Position numbers and translations under genes: made by a program. The notes beneath the pieces are model-generated. The model did not search any database, was not told where the DNA came from, and saw nothing but the letters and a program-made list of their open reading frames with translations. Below, in pieces: positions 10,041 through 22,388 of a stretch of 64,000 nt of DNA; the stretch's first letter is position 1; each line of letters begins with the position of its first letter. The stretch spans positions 58,881,899-58,945,898 of the forward strand of contig CP136067.1 of assembly GCA_032622095.1 (NCBI GenBank), given 5' to 3'. This DNA is from Siphonodentalium dalli (Eukaryota; Mollusca; Scaphopoda; Gadilida; Siphonodentaliidae).

Positions 10041-11014
10041 TAATTGGATTGAGTACCTTTAATGATAGGCCTACTACCAGTACCTCTATCAGGAAATGTG
10101 GGAAGATGCAATTACCAGTACTAGTATTGTGGGGGAAATGGTACATGTAAGGATCGTTCCGATGGATTCACAAAACAGCAAATTGAACTGTTCAGCTATT
10201 CATCAATGCAATAACTGCCCATCTAGTATCGTTATTAAGCTATGAAAGGAAATTCACTGGAGTGCAGAATGGTTTGAACAAGTTTATTAGCCTCCAAAGA
10301 GTATAACTTTATATAAATATAAATCTGATTTAATAATATAATTCAGGAGTTTATTAATCTAGACAAATAAGTCATAGTTGGGAGTCCCTGCATATTTTAC
10401 CTATTATTTACAGTTCCAAACTAGAATTAAAGAAGGTTAATTTCTGTCATGGTACCCTTTCTTTGATTGCTTTCCCAGACAAACATCTGCACATGCAAGC
10501 TAGCGATAAATTTTACAAAAAATGCTCATTATTTGTTATCTATTGCCCTCAAGTGTGCCAGGCAATGAGTCTAACATACTTTTGCTGGGGAGAAACAATT
10601 TAGCTATTATGAGTTTTGTTCTGTTATCTTGCAATAATTTAACTCTTTTATTGCAAGAGCTTATATCAGACCAAGAATAGTGCAACAAGAATCTTATAAA
10701 GCCAGATTTTTCAGTTGGGAGGGTGTTAGGGGTTATTCTTATTGTTTATTAGGTATCATGCTGCGTATTCGCACAGAACAAGAACATTAGTAAACATTGA
10801 TGATGATGATAACATATATACATATTTACATGTCAAGTCCACACACTTACTACTTAAGATTACTATAACGATGTGGAATTTAATTAAACTGTAATTATTT
10901 ATAGTTATTCCTAATTCGTGAAAGCTATTGTATATATCTGTTTTAGTCAGTTGTTTTCAATAGTTCAATGACCAGATCAGTTCCCTTTTATATAACATCT
11001 TCATGGTGGCAAAT
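10041..11014. other. Intergenic, nothing recognised
   Basis: AT-rich, no frame above 60 codons and no repeat I can match elsewhere in the window. Confidence 0.5.
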
Positions 11015-11112
11015 GCAATAGTATATATACATACATACACACATATACATACACATACCTATATATGTATACATACACACATACATACATTACATATATA
11101 TATACACATAAG
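11015..11112. repeat. TA/CA microsatellite
   Basis: Interrupted ATACATACACACATATACAT-type tract. Confidence 0.8.
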
Positions 11113-11344
11113 ATTGTCCAATGTTATGTCATCACTGTCCTTGACATGTAAAACTCATTAATACACATTCCTACATGCAAAATATATATATATATTAAAT
11201 TACAGTATTACAGTATTACAATATTATGAGATGAAACTTCTTTGTTGTCTGCTTATTGATATGTAATATGTGAAATTGTGCCATGCACAATGATATAGGC
11301 ATAATTCTTCTCTATGATTTCGAAGGGGGGGGGGGGGGGGGCTT

Positions 11345-12560
11345 ATATCATATATCTTGCAGAGCTGTTTTCACAAATATACTAACCCTCCGCGGGATGG
11401 CAATATTGTCAATAGATAATAGAGCATGGAATTTGTCAAGATTAGGAAATTCCCAGTAATATTGAGGGATGAATTTCTTTCTGATCTCTTCAAATTTGTT
11501 ACAAACAATAAGCAAGTGGTATTCATCCCCGAGAGCCTCTCCACATGCAAAGCAGGTTCTCTTTTCCCGCGAGATGTCTTTCCATCGACCGCTCTCAATT
11601 GCCAGACGATGATTTGCTGTTCTTATTTTGACTAAGTATTCTACTAGATGTCGGGGTAATTTCAGTAGATAACCGCTAATTTTCAAATATGGCTTTATCG
11701 CTTTATACAGATTTCCCTTGGACGATGAACTGATATCATGCCTCCATTCAGACTCAAATTGTGTTATTAGTCGTTGTTTCAATTATCTGATATTCCCCTT
11801 GGACAAGGGCGAGTTGTCTTCCCACTTATCGATTAGATTGGATTCTTCAAGGCAGGATTGGATATGTTCCACCCATTTCATGCCTGAATCCGAAGAATCA
11901 GATACAACGCGAGCTAATTTGTATAATTTCTTGGCGAGGGTTGAACCGTGCTCAGAGACAAGCCTCGACCAATACGATATTGCTCGACATTTAATCTCGA
12001 TTTCAAGAGGGTGTCTTCCCAATTCTCCATACACCATGTAGTTCGGGGTACTTGCTTTCATATTAAATAAGATTTTACAGAATTTTAAATGGACATATTC
12101 TATATCCTTAGTCGGTTCAAAACACCACACTTCACTACAGTATAATAGAATCGGGGCTATCTTATAATCAAACAATGTTAACATTAAGTCTACGGGTAGA
12201 TTCAACGATATTACTTTATTAAGAAGTGAATACATCACTTTCGCTCTTAATGCTAGTTACGGTTCGCCTTTATTGCTTGGCAGAATCTTCCGTTATAAAA
12301 TAATTTCACTCCCAAATATGTGAATTCTTTGGCTATGTCTAAGATAAAATCTTTATATTTAAACTTTGGGAGTTGTTTCTACATTTTTTTGCAGAAGATA
12401 ACCACTTTAGTTTTCTTAGTGTTCACTTCAAGTTTCCAAGCATCGGCATCATCGGCGAAAGCCTGGAGTGCACGTTGCATGCCGTGTTCACTCTCGGACA
12501 TTAGAATTTTATAGATTGGTTTGATCATGCCTATTATCCAATTATCACCCACCGCCTCAA
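11345..12560 (-). mobile_element. Decayed, internally deleted non-LTR retrotransposon (LINE)
   Basis: Minus-strand reverse transcriptase remnant. The start reads GDNWIIGMIKPIYK, a typical opening of the RT domain, then jumps directly to AWKLEVNTKKTKVVIF and EFTYLGVKL. Most of the RT domain, including the catalytic region, is thus deleted. After stops and a frameshift near 12240, the C-terminal part continues at 12238-11783 with LLYCSEVWCFEP and GELGRHPLEIEIK, then past a single in-frame TAA (11785-11783) to 11348. A zinc-knuckle-like CFACGEALGDEYHLLIVC (CxxC, H, C) lies in that last part. A 16-base C tract follows on the element strand just 3' of the end. Clade not determined. Confidence 0.8.
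11348..12238 (-). pseudogene. LINE ORF2 C-terminal remnant with one in-frame stop
   Basis: Two frames of 151 and 144 codons are in the same reading frame and separated by one TAA at 11785-11783. Together they give about 296 residues of the RT C-terminal region with a CxxC...H...C motif. Not expected to be functional because the RT core is missing. Confidence 0.75.
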
Positions 12561-12689
12561 TTTAATTGTTAAAATGTTCAAACGTTAGAAATTTCATGCC
12601 GACACATCAGTTACAATTCCAGATACAAAATTGGTTAACATTTTTCTTATAGTAGCACGTGTCTTTTTCCAACCACTATTCAATGGTAG

Positions 12690-13130
12690 GCTCTTCTGAA
12701 TTGACCAGTAGAGTTTGACTGGTCACCTGCTCGACCATGGTATGACCCAGTGTGAGAACATTTTTAGATCTGAACCTGCAAATTGTAAAATCCTAAAATT
12801 TAGTGGTCTAGCTCCAGGAAAATTCAACCCCAATTTGTTTTTCTTAAATTGATCAGCAGATTTTAATGGCCATGCGGGAAAGAGACCAGGACACGTGGGG
12901 CAGATGGGCCATGGTTCAGCTCAGTGTGAGAAATATTTTAAATCTTAGCCTGAAAATTCCAAAATATTAGCATCTAGTGGTTACTCCAGGCAAATTCAGA
13001 CCCTGATTTGTTTTTCTTAAATTGATTAAATACAGTTTATGATTGCCCATGGGGGAGGGACCAGGACACACCAGGTCTGGTGTGGGATTTGTTTTTAAAA
13101 CTGCAAATTTCTAGCATCTAGACTGGCCAC
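12690..13130. repeat. Decayed tandem repeat, period about 170 bp
   Basis: Successive copies share CAGTGTGAGAA, CTCCAGG, AAATTCA, CCTGATTTGTTTTTCTTAAA and GGGACCAGGACAC. No frame. Confidence 0.6.
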
Positions 13131-13329
13131 AAGCTTTCCAAGTTTTGGAAATTTCCAACCTGACACCCCCCACTAAGGTGTATCATTTCGTTTTTACCTA
13201 AATTAGGAAAATATGCAAATGTTTGTCTAAAAAACAACAAATTCCCAACTAATAAATTGTTGGACAATCAAACTAGTGAACAATTTCAACCTATTGTTGG
13301 TGTGAAATTTCAAGCTAATGTTTGTCAGG

Positions 13330-13990
13330 TAATAAATTCCCCCTGTCACCATGTCCCTGGTTGCATGCGGATATCCTTCATCTCATTGTGGTTCATAACA
13401 ATACCAAATATCATCCACATCCCATTTACTATGACAGAGATACAAGGATGGACATACTATACTCTTAACCCTTTTGTGACAGGAGCTGCGCTGGTGCAGC
13501 ATTAAAGATCATTTGCCAGTGCATTCTCTTAAAAATGTGAGAATACCATATGGAGCTCGCATAAAAAAGAGAATGCACCGGCTTACAAGGTCAAGGTAAT
13601 AATTGTTATGCCAATGTATTATCTTATATATATATGCAAGGCTCCCTATGGGAGATTCTCATATATAAGAGAATAATTCAGGAAGCTCCAGCCATGGAAT
13701 GGTTAAGTGCCATAATTTCAGATGAAGTGGATAGACAATACCCGTTACATGTGGATATTATTCCTTCATACTGCCTCATGATCATACTAAATATCATCAA
13801 ATGACATGCAGAAATCAAAGTTGGCAAAGACGAATGTATACACTCTAAGGGCCTTAACTCTGCAACAAATGAATGGACAAAACATGTTCCATGCGAATAT
13901 TCCTTCCTCCATTGTGGTTGATAACTATACAAAATCCTTGAAATCCGATTTGATGATTGTGATAGAGAGCTCCAATGTTAAGGACAGGCA
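13330..13990. repeat. Two copies of a dispersed repeat flanking a MITE
   Basis: Copies at about 13330-13460 and 13860-13990 share CATGCGnATATCCTTC, CATTGTGGTTnATAAC and ACAGAGAT/GATAGAGA blocks. The family A MITE 13465-13706 lies between them. Confidence 0.5.
13465..13706. mobile_element. piggyBac-type hairpin MITE (family A), copy 3
   Basis: TTAA at both ends (13465-13468, 13703-13706), starts CCCTTTTGTGACAGGAGCTG, contains ACAAGGTCAAGGTAA and two degraded hairpins. It is inserted between two related dispersed repeats (13330-13460 and 13860-13990). Confidence 0.75.
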
Positions 13991-14012
13991 TATGCATGCA
14001 CAGCCCATTATC

Positions 14013-14150
14013 AACTCCTTAACCACAGCAGAATTATGGGTAATATTTCAGGATTTAGTCGGAAATATGGCTTTCCGATGAATGGCAACAAGCCATATTT
14101 CCGACTAAATCCTGAAAAATTACCCATAATTCTGCTGTGGTTAAGGAGTC
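14013..14150. repeat. Near-perfect palindromic MITE (family D)
   Basis: Two arms of about 65 bp, TTAACCACAGCAGAATTATG... and its inverse, with TTAA at 14019-14022 and 14141-14144. The centre GGCTTTCCGATGAATGGCAA forms the loop region. Relatives are at 21297-21592 and 42460-42625. Confidence 0.85.
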
Positions 14151-15558
14151 AATTATTTAGAGCATTACTGTTATCCCAGTTTGTTGAGGGATAATAAAGT
14201 GTCAATACTTAATGAAATTCCTGAGAAAGAACAATAGATTGTGGGAGAGAGCCATATTGTTCAGGAGCACAATTTTATATATTGAGTTAATCTGTGAACC
14301 CAAATAATCTGTCTTTTATCAGGGTGTGATGGCAATCAATTCAACGATATTACTAGTACCTCCATCAGATACTGTGGGAAGATGAAATTACTAGCATTGT
14401 GGGAAAATGAGGAAACCACAAAACAAGGGAGACACATTACTTATATAAATAATAATTTTTATTTCATATTAAATACATTACCATTAGCAAAAATATGTTT
14501 TTATAGATATATTTCATGTTGAAAGTGTCATTGTCACATTATATTTGGACACAATAATCTAAACGGTCCATTGTCACAGATTTTTAAATTAATCCTCTCT
14601 GGGTCCTTTGTAACATTTGGAATGAAATATTGTTTTGAATTATTAAAACAATTAAAACTTTTCCCACAGAAATAAAGAACACTATCTGCATACTTGATGC
14701 ATACCTACACATATACTGAAAATTGAATCTAGTTCACTTAAAGGGAGACAGTACCTAAATCAAGCCGTTGTATAAGCAATCTCCAACTCATCTATTCAAC
14801 AGAAATTATGCAACAAATGAATGAATTTGAGTCAGAGATGAATGCAAAATACACTAACATACTCTATGAAAGATGTAAAATAACATGTTAATTATAAATC
14901 AACTTTATAATTATCAGGTTGTTATACGTGGTTATTTGTGTATGTGAGTGTAATTAACTCTCATTCTTGACTCATATCAATACTTTTATTGGATACTTTT
15001 TGAGTAGTGTAGGAGATAGCCCCATAAATGGCTGGAGTTAGGTACAGTCTCCATTTAATACATGTAGTGACAAAAACACCAAAAGGTAACATATAATGAT
15101 GAGTTCAGAGGGGCGAGTGAAATTGGTTTGGGTTAGCAATTATAGCACAAGAGGGGATGGCACAAGAATACTACAAAAACTCTAACCAGTGGTATCCATG
15201 TAGCCATACAGGTACCCCTTAAATATGTATAAGTCAGGCATAAATGTGAAAAATGCTGTAATTTGCTACAATTACCTGCTGAAATACATCCAATTTGCCC
15301 CAAAATTATCCTAATAGTATGTTAGTGTAAAATGTTAAGGTGGTATCTTTGTGTGAACTACAGTAATTGCTGAACCATCCCAACATGAGTAAGGCTTTAC
15401 ATTTAGTATAAACCCCAAACACAAAGAGAGATTATTCAGAACTCTTTCGATGAACGTTGAGTGTTTTTGCTAGAGCTTTAACATTAAAATCTTTTGAAAA
15501 TCTTATTACTAGTATACTACAAAATTAAGCACCGCATGTCTCCAGGAAGAAACCTAAT
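14151..15558. other. Intergenic, nothing recognised
   Basis: AT-rich sequence without frames of note or inverted ends. Confidence 0.5.
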
Positions 15559-15950
15559 CTCTCCGTGGTCTAGTGGTTAGTACGTTGGACTAGTCTTTGC
15601 TGTCAACACATCGAGATGAGTTTGCAGTCTGCAGATGGATTATTGAGTTCTCACAACAGTGGCTTGGTCAGATTAACGAAGTATGTCTGTCGGGTTGTAT
15701 GCATTTAAAATCTCGCGCCACCTTGTGACCCTTGTGCAAGGTCACTTGTACTGTGCTCGCTTCATCCTACCTAGATGAGAAATAGGGATGTGGTTTGATG
15801 TGGGTAAGCATAAGCCGCCATAGTGAAGCACCTGTAAAATGGCAGCAGTAAAAGGCACGGCATTACTCAACAGCTGGGGTGATAATATGAAGTATTTATG
15901 TCTCTTATGTTAGAGATAAGCGCTATATAAGCAGCATTATTATTATTATA
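15559..15950 (+). mobile_element. tRNA-derived SINE
   Basis: Head TCTCCGTGGTCTAGTGGTTA matches a tRNA 5' half with an RNA polymerase III A box (TGGTCTAGTGGTTA); the B box region is degenerate. The element ends in GATAAGCGCTATATAAG and an (ATT)n tail, a 3' end shared by many invertebrate SINEs. About 390 bp, no coding frame. Confidence 0.75.
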
Positions 15951-16475
15951 GAACAATCTGTCAAAAATTAACACACTCACATGAAACAATGCAAATTAAA
16001 TGCAGTTTCCTGATGTTTTGGACATTGTTTCTAATATTAATGAAAAATTGAACTTACAGACATGAATACATACGTACCTCTACTCTAATGTTCTCAATGT
16101 ATAACGTGACAATGACAAAATCAAATCAGCTCAAAACTTGTTTTCTTCAATTAATACAAAATATGTTGATTAAAAGTATTTGCATCACAAGGAAATAAAT
16201 CTATTTTTCCAATCTACTAAGGCAAATGTGGCAGAACAAAATGAAGCACAATATCTCACTAATGGACTTCAATAGATAAACAACTAAGAACAAGCAACAA
16301 AAATCGAAGTGCAAATTTCCTTTGATATAAAACCGTGTACAATTTTAGCAGTTTTCTGTTCTAGAGGAATTTTTTTTTTTTCCAAATGACTTTATAAATG
16401 TGACAATTCACCGAATGAAGGTGATATTTAAAATGACATTCACAAAAGGCTTCACAAGTAACATTGATTACATAA

Positions 16476-16530
16476 CGAGAGGCCGATCAAAATCGACAGA
16501 TGTTTAACCCATCCCTTTGCGATAGTAAAT
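16476..16530. repeat. Short dispersed repeat, first copy
   Basis: ACGAGAGGCCGATCAAAATC, GACAGATGTTTAACCCAT and CTTTGCGATA recur at 44070-44125 with a few changes. Identity unknown. Confidence 0.55.
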
Positions 16531-16650
16531 TACTATGATCAGAATCATAATTTAGAGTTTTGATGTTGAATTATAGAGAATACTGTTATGTACTATTATA
16601 GACAAATGTACATAATAAAACAAATTATTACAATTTATGGATCAAATAGG

Positions 16651-16726
16651 GAGACCTGCATACGATAATGCACTGGTACAGGATCTGTAATGCTGCACAA
16701 TTGATGCTCCAGTCAAGAAAGGGTTA
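16651..16726. mobile_element. Fragment of family A MITE
   Basis: Only the terminal 75 bp remain: ATAATGCACTGGTACAGGAT, GCTGCACAAT and AGTCAAGAAAGGGTTAA. Confidence 0.55.
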
Positions 16727-17025
16727 AGTCATGTCAATGGATACCATGTTCCTCAAAGGAAGCAACAAATTTAAGGATGGGTTGATCATCATGGCACCGC
16801 TGATTATTCTTCCTGGATGTTATCAACAAGAATGATATAAACCTCATTACATAGACGAAAATGTTCCAAGAGCCTTCGTACAGAGCAGATGTTATAATGG
16901 TGATAGTTTTTCAAAATGTGTCTACTTTAAAACAAATATATAAATTGTGTAAAGAGTTCAATCTAAATTGAATTAAATTTTTTTTTTAACATGTTTTCTT
17001 TTTTCGTTAAATTGAGCAAGGAATT

Positions 17026-17302
17026 CAACCAAAATTGTTTTAAAAAAAATGGCCATAACTCAGCATAACTCCATAAAAACAGATAGAGTTCGAACACATA
17101 TTCAAACTTGATCTGTATTTTGGGCTGCGAAACTCATATACAAAATTTGGTTCCGATCAAATAGAAAATGTTTGAGTTATCGCAATGCGTAAAGTGTCTA
17201 TGGACAGACGGACAGACGGCTAGACGAACGATGATTGGTCAATCCGAATATCGACACTATGTGTACCATACTGTGGTATGGGTACACATAAAAATGAGAC
17301 AA
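17026..17302 (+). repeat. Hairpin-tailed repeat (type 2), short copy
   Basis: Order of parts: GGCCATAACTCAGCATAACT, a body with TTTGGTTCCGATCAAATAGA and TTTGAGTTATCG, then GGACAGACGGACAGACGGCT, and last a hairpin ATGTGTACCATAC-tgt-GGTATGGGTACACAT followed by AAAAAT. The same tail ends the repeat at 45545-46245. Confidence 0.75.
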
Positions 17303-18442
17303 CTTTAAGGTGTAGCATAAATAACTGAGATATTGTCAATTGAGATATGCTAAAGGTTGTCTTTTGAAATGTGAGACAAAGGGAAATATGTCACAATAAA
17401 GAGCGTTTTCAATCAATATTTTTAAATATGGTGAAACAAAAAGCAGTCGAGTATTTCAAGTATACTTCAAGGATGCATTAATGCTCATGCTAGGTTGATT
17501 TCAGACCACAAAACGTAATATTTTGGTGTGATTGTCTCTTTAGGATCTTTAATTTAATACTTCAAAGTGAAGGGGCTAAGGCGGTATGAAAAATAATGTG
17601 TTTCTCATAATGTAATTTTCATGTTTCATATATTGTAAAATAATTTCTATGAAAGATTCTATGTAAGAAACGGACATTGATTTTGCTCCTTGCTGGTGCC
17701 AGTTGGTCTCAAATTTTGTATGCAAAAAGAAATTGTTTGACTCATAAAAGTGATTGACCAACTTGCATTCCTACACCATGACATATCATCATCTCTATAT
17801 CTTATGTTCAGGGTTCTTGATAATGGATAGAATTAAAATTTAAAAAAATGCTTTGATGAAAGACCGACCACATTTGGAAAGTGAAAACAAAATAAAATGG
17901 CAAAATTGGAAAATTAAGCAATGAAAGATTTTGTGATCCACGTTTGGTCAAGAAGTCATTGATCAATCTGTCGACAGACTAACTGGCATTATGAACCGAA
18001 CAGAGCAAAAATTGTTCATCATATTCAAACTTCACTACTCATTTTGAATGGAACATGAAATCTTTATTTGTAGAAACAATTTTGACACCAGGCCTACTTG
18101 ATTTAAAATATAAGACATAACAGTGAAGGACTGTTCCAATATTCAACGGTGATGGAACGGCTTTAAATTCTGGCAAATATAAAACTACAAAATCATCAGA
18201 TATGGAACTCAACACAAGAGATAATATGTCTGTTCTAAATTTTACAACTCTTTCATTGATAAAGAATTAGCATTCCAATTGTAATTATCAACCAACAGAA
18301 AATTAACCTGAGCTATGCTATAAGAAATTATTTGTTTAATGCAATTGGGTCGGTTTCAATACCTGAGATATTTCGACAACTCATTCGGAATCACTGCAAT
18401 GATGAAGGCTATTGATTACGCAATGACAGGTATTCTATATTA

Positions 18443-19722
18443 TCCCTTTACTAGTCCAAGTCTTCTCGTACTAAAACCAGCTAAGATATTGGCATGGCGA
18501 GATGCTGGATTTCAGTCCGAGTTCGCCCCGTATGGTCTCTGATGACACGACTTACGCCCAAGCAAACCTAGCAAATCAATACGTGATACTATATACATCG
18601 GAAAGAGTGACATCTTATGGTCATAATGGTGTATAATAATCTAACTTTAATGTTAAATTACACATAGAATATTCCGGTTGATTGCCACAAACATCGCTTT
18701 TTTTTTCTGTTTGTTTACGCTTTAACTGAAAGCCGAAATGGTCCGAATAACTTCGGCATATTCCGGAGTTTGTTCTGGGTATACTAGTTTCCGTTTCTAT
18801 ATAGCGCAGGGTTTTCCAAACAAAATGGCGAAAACTGATCGCCACAAAGTCCAGTTTCGAGAACAATTCCCGCACTAAAAACATGACATAATGGAGGATC
18901 AGAACGGTAGTTTTGTTGACAATTTTCGCAAGCAACTTGTCAAAATTGGAGCAAATTAGAACTCTTGTGTCTGACTTGCCATGCGTGTGATTTTCGTCCA
19001 TGTGCGTTTTGACTTTTGTGTTGATAAAATAATCGGAGAACCGTTTCGAAATATAGTTCTTCGGTTTTAGTGGGACTTTTCAAACTTAAGGTTCAAAATT
19101 TATACAAATTTTGTTTGATTTTTTGTGTGCTTAACAAGAGCAGTATATTGCTCTGTTCGCTTAGTATATATCTTAATTTCGCGGAAGTCCACCAAATGTG
19201 GGTGAAATGTAGCACCATATTTATTCTAATGCTCGTTGTGTTTACACTGTTTTAAACTTTGAGAGGGTTGTAATTCCCGTAATTTATTTAATCTATTTAT
19301 TGACACACATAATTACGATTACAATGGAGAATTCATCGTAATTTGCGTGGTTAGTCGAAAATCTACGGAATATTTTCAACGGAAAATGCCGAACACAGTT
19401 CGCGAGGTCAACTGAGTTTGCATACTTTAAAAAATATGTCAACACTACGGTAAATGTCTCTTTTCACATTAAATTACCACTTTCAATTCACAACCGATGT
19501 GGGTTTCAGATCAAATATCATGTCTTCTCCGGAAAAAATCCGTTTATTGTCGCAATTGAGATATTTTATTTCATATAATTGTGGTTTTATTTGAGAGGGT
19601 CACTAACGCTTAAGTCGTGTCATAAGAGACCATACGGGACGAACTCGGACTAAAATCCAGCAACTCGCCATACCAATATCTTAGCTGGTTTTAGTACGAG
19701 AAGACTTGGACTATCCCTTTAC
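18443..19722. mobile_element. Second Mutator-like element with 9-bp target duplication
   Basis: Element 18452-19713 (1262 bp), inverted ends of about 105 bp beginning TAGTCCAAGTCTTCTCG, flanked by the perfect direct repeat TCCCTTTAC (18443-18451 and 19714-19722). The interior holds a 126-codon minus-strand frame (19001-18621) without a recognisable domain, so the element looks non-autonomous. The terminal TAGTCCAA is the same as in the element at 5344-6071. Confidence 0.8.
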
Positions 19723-20864
19723 CTGAGTCTCGATCAGAGAAATAGTCAAAATGTGAGCGATTTCTGCTATATTTAAATGTTTGGCAATGTCAGAGATGTA
19801 AAATCAGGAAGTGCAAATGAAAATACTGCTTTTGCGATGAAACCAACTTTTAGCGTTAATATTATGAAGAACAATTATCAATATTTAGAAATGAAATATA
19901 AATTTACCTCCAATATTTTGTCATTAAGGCAATTTTGGATACTTGATTATATGAATTTAGTATATATAAATATAATCAAGAAAACACTGGTGTTTAGTGT
20001 ATAACGTGTATGTGCTGGTAAAAGAAACACCATAACACTGGTGTTTAGATAACCATATCAATATTAATAAATATAAACAAGAAAACACTGGTGTTTAGAA
20101 TACTATATGTCTAACCAGGTCTAACGTCAGATATTCAAACCAGACATTTCCATTTAATATCCGACATGTTTTATCTTTCACTATTTGTTTTTTATGTCAG
20201 CATATGTTTCTCTTCTGTCCCACATTTCAAGAAGTCCCAGGTGCAATTAAGAATTAAACAGATGCACAAGTGTGCCAAACCAGTTATACAATGCCCAATG
20301 TTCTGTTACTGTTCCGATAATTGTTACATGGTGAACCAAACACATCCTTAGAAGTCAATAATAAAATGACATAGATTTTCACAATAATACAATGAGGCAA
20401 ACAACATGACATTCCTGATTTGAGACAGACTTCAATAATTTTCACTAGTGTCCGTTTAAGGAGTTGAACCAATTTCAATGTCGTAAGTTCATCATTGTTA
20501 TTATACATCAGTGGAAAGTTCATTCCAAATTAATGCCATTGGGTAATATATCCATCAATAGATTCTTGATTATATTTTAAAGGGCCTGTAAAGGGGAGTA
20601 ATTTACATATATCTATATAACATTTCAAAGTAGGTGCCAGTTTCATAAGCAATTATTTACATGGTTTCTGTTATCAGTTTGTGACTGGCCATGATAAAGA
20701 CAGCTGGTGGTCGATGGGATTTTCCGCAGAAACTATTTCGAATAAACCCTTCAAAGATGTATAACACAAAATGTTGACACATTTGAGTCATTCAAAGGAG
20801 ACCTGCCCTTTAAATTTTCATTTTTAAAGAAACACTTTAGAAATGATATAAAGCCTGAGCATAC
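19723..20864. other. Intergenic; three copies of a short palindrome
   Basis: AACACTGGTGTTTAG occurs at about 19982-19998, 20034-20049 and 20084-20099. Otherwise nothing recognised. Confidence 0.5.
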
Positions 20865-21135
20865 AACCAAGCCTGCAAATAGTGTGTCTGTCACTTGCAG
20901 AATGAGGTCCCCAGAGGGTGAATTTAGTGACACTATCCTGCATCCTGGTAGGCTAACATCACCAAATCCAACATCTGGGAATCGCATTATGCTTAGAAGA
21001 TGAGGCTTAAACAGAATGAGGTGCCCCCGCGGGTGAATTTGGTGATGCTAGCCCACTGTGTTAGGTGGCATCACTAAATTCACCTTCTGGGGACCTCATT
21101 CTGCAAATGACACACTATTTGCAGCCTTGTATACA
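20865..21135. repeat. Double palindromic MITE (family F)
   Basis: Outer inverted ends CAAGCCTGCAAATAGTGTGT / GTGTCATTTGCAG-type, then GCAGAATGAGGTCCCCAGA arms in mirror orientation and a second AGAATGAGGTGCCCCCGCGG block in the middle. Relatives are at 36815-36920 and 37090-37210. Confidence 0.72.
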
Positions 21136-21296
21136 AGAAATAAATACCTGAGACAGGGAGATGAAAGCAGAAGCAATGGAATGTGAAAAGAATGCCATTT
21201 ATAGGAATTGGGAAAACAGCAAGAAAATAGAGAACTAATAACACAGTATCGGCTACCTCATTGATTCACTATTGATAGAGGTATTGGAAGTTATTT

Positions 21297-21592
21297 GTTG
21301 CAGATAATACAGTAATGCCATAAAAAATCGACCCATTAAATATGGCTTGTTGCCATTCATCGGAAAGCTCTCAGTGAGAGCTTTCCGATGAATGGCAACA
21401 CGCCATATGTAGAGTAATGCTCTAAATAAATTACCCCTTAACCACAGCAGAATTATGGGTAATTTTTCAGGATTTAGTTGGAAATATGGCTTTCCGATGA
21501 ATGGCAACAAGCCATATTTCCGAGTAAATCCTGAAAAATTACCCATAATTCTGCTGTGGGTAAGGGGTCGATATTTAGAGCATTAATGTAGA
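21297..21592. repeat. Two adjoining family D palindromes
   Basis: A shorter palindrome (about 21297-21425, centred on GAGAGCTTTCCGATG-type arms) is directly followed by a longer one (about 21412-21592) with CTTAACCACAGCAG arms. Outer blocks AGTAATGC/GCATTA and TCGACCC/GGGTCGA are shared, so one copy may have inserted in or recombined with the other. Confidence 0.72.
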
Positions 21593-21681
21593 AGCATGGA
21601 CCAACAAACAGCACAGCCTATATTTTACAGTAGAGCAATAATACAGCAATAGTTTTTCAATGTCGATATTCATCAAGATTG

Positions 21682-22388
21682 ATATGCACGGGGTAGTAAC
21701 TGTTCCATGAGAAAAGATCCTCTTGTGATTTTCAGTCCAGTTCACTATCGATCCGTGTCCAGTTCACTTGCAAGTTTTTTTTTGGAAAAATGCCAACATT
21801 TTCTACAATTCCGGCGGTTACTCCATAGAATTTCCATACTTAGACCATGTATGCAAATAGCACGACAATGAACTTATCTTGATACTTAAGATTATATTAG
21901 TTCTATATATTACTTGTTTCAAAACTGAGAAAGTTTACTATTAAACTACTTCATGACTTGGTACAAAACACACGTTCTTTACACCATTGACCAAACTACC
22001 GTATCACAATAACCATTAGCGATTAATTGCAAACAAAAGTGAGTCTACTGTGAAGTTTTAGTTCCAAATCTGTTGCATAGATGTTCGGGTAGTGAACCGA
22101 TCTGATCAATGGTGAACTGGGCCCCATCATTAGTGAACTGAAACATTTTTGAAAATGGATCAATTCTTCTATTCCACATTTAGTTAATAATTTCCAACTA
22201 GAATTTTTTATAGTTGACGTAGCTGGGAAAGTATACTCAACAAATGAACTGCATATATTTCTGTTGCGGAAAACTTGTATTATTTACCATGGGAAAATCC
22301 CCAGTGACCTTGACCAGATCGGATAAGAACTGGACCAAAAATCGGAAGAGGTATCAGCCTCGCGGAACAGTTACTACCTCGTGATATG
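21682..22388. mobile_element. TIR element with 5-bp target duplication
   Basis: Element 21687-22383 (697 bp), inverted ends CACGGGGTAGTAACTGTTCC and, inverted, CACGAGGTAGTAACTGTTCC, similar for about 55 bp. Direct repeat ATATG at 21682-21686 and 22384-22388. A 5-bp duplication and ends starting CAC would suit Transib, but no transposase is present, so the class is unproven. Confidence 0.6.

Noticed and set aside
18621-19001. Minus frame of 126 codons as a host gene
   Set aside because: It lies entirely inside a Mutator-like element and shows no splice or polyadenylation context; a weak likeness to a frame near 40400 (VRELxxK) is probably chance.
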